Of a stretch of DNA of 64,000 nucleotides, positions 59,720 through 64,000 are shown one piece after another. The notes beneath the pieces were generated by a model, which worked only from the letters and a program-made list of their open reading frames with translations, had not been told where the DNA came from and ran no database searches. The stretch is taken from positions 29,975,915-30,039,914 of the forward strand of contig CM030713.1 of assembly GCA_017979445.1 (NCBI GenBank). Reading direction: 5' to 3'. The position numbers and the translations under genes were made by a program. This stretch comes from Akebia trifoliata. Its lineage: Eukaryota; Streptophyta; Magnoliopsida; Ranunculales; Lardizabalaceae. Numbering within the stretch: position 1 is the stretch's first letter; each line of letters begins with the position of its first letter.

Positions 59720-62700
59720 TTAGTATAGCATGTCAATTGCAGCAGGTAAGATACAAAACTTCCTAGGAAGAAACCCTAGATGTTCCCCATCTGACTGAAC
59801 ATAAATACTACCACCCCCCGCAATCTCCTCCACTTCAATGGACTGCACACTGCAATAGCAACACTAATGGCATGAATAGGAATCCAAAACAGAATCTGAT
59901 AACAAGATATATATATATATATATATAAGAGTCCAGATCCCATACGGTGTCCTGTTTCTATAGATACGGATGGTGTCTACGTTGCACAATTTGATTAAGA
60001 AATAAACACATTGGGCTGCATGAATGGCTTGATTAGGAGCCCAAGGTGTTTTAAACACCAACTAAAGTGTGTCACGTAGACACCTAACTAATTTTATATG
60101 AACGAGACAATGCATTGGATCCTGAGTCATATATAAAAACAATTTTATATATTCAGATTTAAGGAAACAGAAAATACCTTCTTGAAGACACATTTTTCTC
60201 TGATAGATGTGTCCCATTGTATAGCTTATGCAATTGAAGAATAAAATCGTACCATTTAAAGTTCTGAAGAATTACAACCTGTAATATACAGTACAATTTA
60301 TAAATAAATAAATAAAAGTCAAATTTCATGAAAACATGTGGTACAACTATTTGTGAAGAACAAGATAGTACAGAGACATTGCTTCACCTCGAGATTTTCA
60401 CTACAAGGGTTGGCATTTGGGGTGATCTTCATGCCACCGCCGAAGAATTTCGCATTTCCGATGCAAAGGGCTGTTACTTGAGGAAATACTTCCCACTCTC
60501 CACCATTGACCTAGAGTATATGCCTTTCAATCGTGGTTAAAGGAACACTACAATACTAATGTGACATCTTAAAACCTTAAATTACACTGACCTTGATTCT
60601 AAGGTCCTGATTACTGTGTCCGATAAAGCCTCTCAAAGCACCAAAAACATAACATAAGTTTCCAAAACTTTTGTAACTTGAAGCATAATAACCGGCCTTT
60701 GCACTCCTACAGACTTCACAAAACGTAATACTGAGATGTTTGAAATCAACACATCCTGTTTGGTGGCGTTTAGTCTTCAAATCCCTTACAGAAACACTTA
60801 CAAATGAATGTCAGCAACGTTAATGAAGTAATGAGGTTCTCCACTTTCTCCACTAATGGCGCCAACATCGATCCTGGTTTTTAGCCCTACAAAACATCTT
60901 TATTGAGCAGATTAGATGATGTTCACTAACCAAAAATTGGGTATCGTGTTACATAATAAACAAACATAAACAAAGCAGTAAGGCCTACTAAACCTCTAGC
61001 TATGCGTTCAACAGCTTCGCGAGGGTCATTTTTCCTGATAAAATGAATCATAAAGGATGCTATAATTAAACAAACAAGGACAAGCAATCAATCATTCAAT
61101 GGTCACACCAAATGAAGCCTGGTGGGAGTAGCATCAACTAACCAGCCAAATGTTCTCGCAAAATCAGATCCGGTCCCTAAGGGAATGAGCTGTGAAAGAA
61201 GCATAATCAGATCTCTTGAGAAATCTTGCCAAGGAGTTTATAAAGCACACAAGAATGTATATTGGATTCTGGTTGCAAAAATATTGAAAAAAATCATTTG
61301 TAGGATAGAAGTTATCAAACTTCTGTGTAACCACTTACACCGAGTGCAGTTGTATGACTACCCTCCTGTTCATGAGCAGCAACAGGTTTTCCTGCCCAGA
61401 AGAAGCCATTTACAACCTGCCAACCACAAACCAAAGGGATCAATGACCTCTTATTGATTAACTAGAATTTGCCCATGCCGTAGGCATCTTCTTTAGGGTT
61501 AAGGTTAAGGGGGTAAAAAAGGAATAATAATAAAGTTGGAAGGGTATTATTAAAAATTCTTTGGGAGTAAAAAAGAAAAAAATAATAAAGTTGGAAAGGT
61601 ATTATTAAGAATGAGGGGAGATGAGGAAAGATAATAAAGTTTGAGGGGTAATATTGGAAAAGGGTCGAAGAAGAAAGAGAATTAAGTTAGGGGTATTTTT
61701 TGGAAAGAGAAAGAAATAAAAGGTAAAACATGTCCTCGACATACATTGTTTATGGGGTATAAATCTTGAGACAAAGAGAGTGGAACCCACCGTTGTGTTT
61801 TCTTATATAGATGTTTCTTGATCTTAGAATAAGAATACAGGAGCATCATAAAAATTCTAACCTCAAATAGAAAGCTCCCACATACTAACAGATCTTGTGT
61901 ACACAGAGCAACATAAAAATTTTAACCTCAAAAAAAGTAACACAAGTGAATTGTATAACAAACAGAGGTTTAGAATGTACTACATTTTACACTTCACAGG
62001 CCAATGTCCCAAATTCAGCTAAAAGCAATCCTCTTGTCATAGCAATTGCCTAGCAAACCCCAAATTTTTGGCATAAGGCTTCGAAAATGATGATAATATT
62101 AATTATCTGATTTTTTTTTTCTTTTTTGAAAAGTAAAAAAATTCATTAAAACCAAAAGATTTAAGGAGGCTGGGATAGCCCCCAATACAAGACAAGAAAA
62201 GAGAAAAGAAAGAGGAAAAAACCAAAAGTTACAAAAGAACCCCCAGAAAAGCTACAAGGCACACAAGGAATCCCATTTATCGCAAAATCCTCAAAAGAAA
62301 CCCCTACAAAATCTTTACTCAGCTTGGACCAGTAGTAAAGGAGACCCATAATCTCCAGAATCACAGCTTGAGAAGTACTTTCCTTTCTCTGAACACCATT
62401 GTATTCCTCTCTTTCCAAAGTCTCCAACAAATGGAGTTTTAGGACACCCCTCCAAAAAGAATCGTTGTGTTGTAGAGCGGAGAGCATCGTATTTTTTATT
62501 TTTTATTTTAAGAGGTTTCAGAATAAAGATGCTAGACTTATACACTTGACCATAAACTGCAAATGTTTATTTTAAGTTTGTCACCAACTCCTACTTGACC
62601 ATAAACGACCACAAAAAGATGAAAATGCAATACAATAATGAAGTTAGAATTATACTTGTATGCATAAGAGAATAAACTCGGACCTCATGTAGAGTACCAT

Positions 62701-64000
62701 CACCTCCAACTGCTACCACAGCATCTGCCCCCTCCTGTATAGCCTGTGAACCATTAAATCCCCCAAAACCCAGCCAGTTTAGAAAAAGGTATCCCCAACT
62801 ATGGTACGTAAAGGAGTAAACTAAGTGCATGTATCATAAATCAAAATAACATGTGTACCTCTCTTGTTATGTCAATGGCATGAGAAGGACCAGAAGTCAA
62901 AGATTCACATATCTGGCCACAATAAAAAAAATCGGAAGAGTTAAGAACAAAATACACCGAATACCAATAAGATATCTATACCATCACACAGAAGATGTAA
63001 CATAAGTAATAAATCACAAAAGCCCAACATTGACAATGATGTTGTGAACCCATTTGTCCTTGTTAAGGTTTATCCCATTGTTACTAAGTTTACTAAAATC
63101 CAAAACTAATTTAGTGTATTATCAGGAAAATTGCATAAGCCACAGCCCTCATATAAGTTCTGAAATTATCTCACTAGTCAACAAACAAATCCTACAGAAG
63201 AATTGTGTCGGAATTCTTCAAGGTGGTTTACATAACTAACAGTAATGATAGAAATAGGGAACCAGAAAGATAATCAAACCTACGACGTGACTCAAGAATC
63301 TCATATTAGATAACTATCAGTAACAACAGAATCAAAATTGCGAACCAGATAGATAATTGAACACCTAAGATGAGACTCAAGAATCTCATATTAGAATGGA
63401 ACTTATCCAGATTTAATCTTCATTTTTCAACTGATCTACTACTCCATCGACCATTAAAATATCAAAATATTCTATGTTCTGAAATTATCTCGCTAGTCAT
63501 CAATCATTAACAAACAAATCCTACAGAAGAATGTCTTGGAATTCTTCAAACTACTAACAGTAACAACAGAATCAAAATTGCAAACCAGAAAGATAATCAA
63601 ACTTGGAACCTATGAGACTCCAGAATCACATATTAGAATGAAACTTATGGAGATTTAATCTTCATTTTTCATTTTTCCAACTGATTTACAACTCCATTAA
63701 CCATCAAAACATCAAAAAAGCTCAATTTAAACTATATAAACAGATTTTCACGATTGCTGAAGCTAACAAAACTCACATTTCTACCAAAACGAGATCTAAG
63801 ATACGGTAGTAATTTCTTCCATTCCTTACCAGTCCGGCCATTAGCACCTGATTCAAACCAAATAAAATATCCAAAAAAAAAAGAGTTCAAAACCTCAAAA
63901 ACTGAATCTCCGAAAACAAGAACAAATGAGACGAGATTGGACCTCTAGGGTTGACGACAAAGACGAGATCGCCTCTTCTTCCTACGCGAGTAGAGACTCC
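59720..64000 (-). CDS. LCBK2: Sphingoid long-chain-base kinase-like lipid kinase (LCBK2 type), 5' end outside window
   Basis: Exons (minus): 64000-63943 (partial), 63847-63777, 62912-62859, 62743-62684, 61416-61339, 61189-61143, 61034-60994, 60886-60802, 60706-60592, 60510-60388, 60278-60178, 59849-59720; all joins keep frame. The sequence is a DAGK/sphingosine-kinase fold: [10 protein letters not shown] and [20 protein letters not shown], the nucleotide loop [19 protein letters not shown], then [56 protein letters not shown] and [18 protein letters not shown] at the end. It closely resembles the Arabidopsis protein encoded by At2g46090. The expected reaction is ATP-dependent phosphorylation of a long-chain base or related lipid, but substrate cannot be read from sequence. 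Catalytic GGDGT and SDFARTFG motifs are intact. The initiator Met lies beyond 64000. Confidence 0.93.
61465..61745. repeat. Purine-rich repeat block in the LCBK2 intron, related to 54170-54310
   Basis: About three units of aataataaagttggaagggt then attattaa follow an opening tagaatttgcccatgc. The block at 54170-54310 in eS10 intron 4 opens with tagagttcgcctatgc and has the same purine-rich units, so the two are probably copies of one dispersed element of unknown class. Confidence 0.6.
62105..62515 (-). mobile_element. 5'-truncated L1-type LINE, 3' end (LCBK2 intron 4)
   Basis: The minus strand encodes [16 protein letters not shown] with frame changes around it, the typical end of the LINE reverse transcriptase zinc-binding region. 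It is followed by a 3' region and an A-rich tail near 62105-62125. Confidence 0.6.
63158..63715. repeat. Tandem and nested duplications in LCBK2 intron 2
   Basis: A block with ctgaaattatctc, aacaaacaaatcctacagaa and ggaattcttcaa begins near 63158 and again near 63477. The inner unit agtaacaacagaatcaaaat then accag-agataat occurs at about 63239 (diverged), 63318 and 63559. The sequence gagatttaatcttcattttt is present twice. Confidence 0.8.

Overview
This window is nuclear DNA of a flowering plant, most likely a eudicot; I cannot name the species. It is AT-rich, and its genes have many GT-AG introns. The gene set includes a plastid carotenoid hydroxylase, BYPASS1, cytosolic ribosomal protein eS10 and a plant receptor-like kinase. 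The spaces between genes and the introns are full of small non-autonomous transposons, SINEs, LINE tails and microsatellites. Every gene I can support lies on the minus strand. Gene models were joined by hand from splice sites and reading phase.

Layout. 1-3403 is an endogenous plant pararetrovirus (Caulimoviridae): the end of a reverse transcriptase/RNase H polyprotein, a second ORF of unknown function, a promoter region, and an inverted copy of the 3' non-coding block. 5316-5531 is a possible small plant gene. 7849-8478 is a conserved-looking unknown coding exon. 12402-21809 is a 14-exon MurC-like gene (UDP-N-acetylmuramate--L-alanine ligase) with an apparent plastid transit peptide; its introns hold hAT-type MITEs, a SINE and a LINE tail. 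26977-29812 is a complete 7-exon beta-carotene hydroxylase. 35761-36831 is BPS1, intronless in its coding part, with a probable 5'UTR intron. 44156-48310 is a 7-exon receptor-like kinase with an altered catalytic loop. 50039-52375 is a cluster of palindromic elements nested in (TA)n tracts. 53735-56362 is ribosomal protein eS10. 59720-64000 is a long-chain-base kinase-like gene (LCBK2-like) cut by the window end.

The genes do not form a pathway. MurC-like and BCH are probably both plastid proteins but belong to unrelated processes. The most notable features are the (TA)n-nested palindrome cluster, the MurC-like gene with a 19-bp duplication in its last exon, the kinase with HQD in place of HRD and a short activation loop, and a duplicated intron segment that preserves both the filled and the empty site of a MITE insertion.
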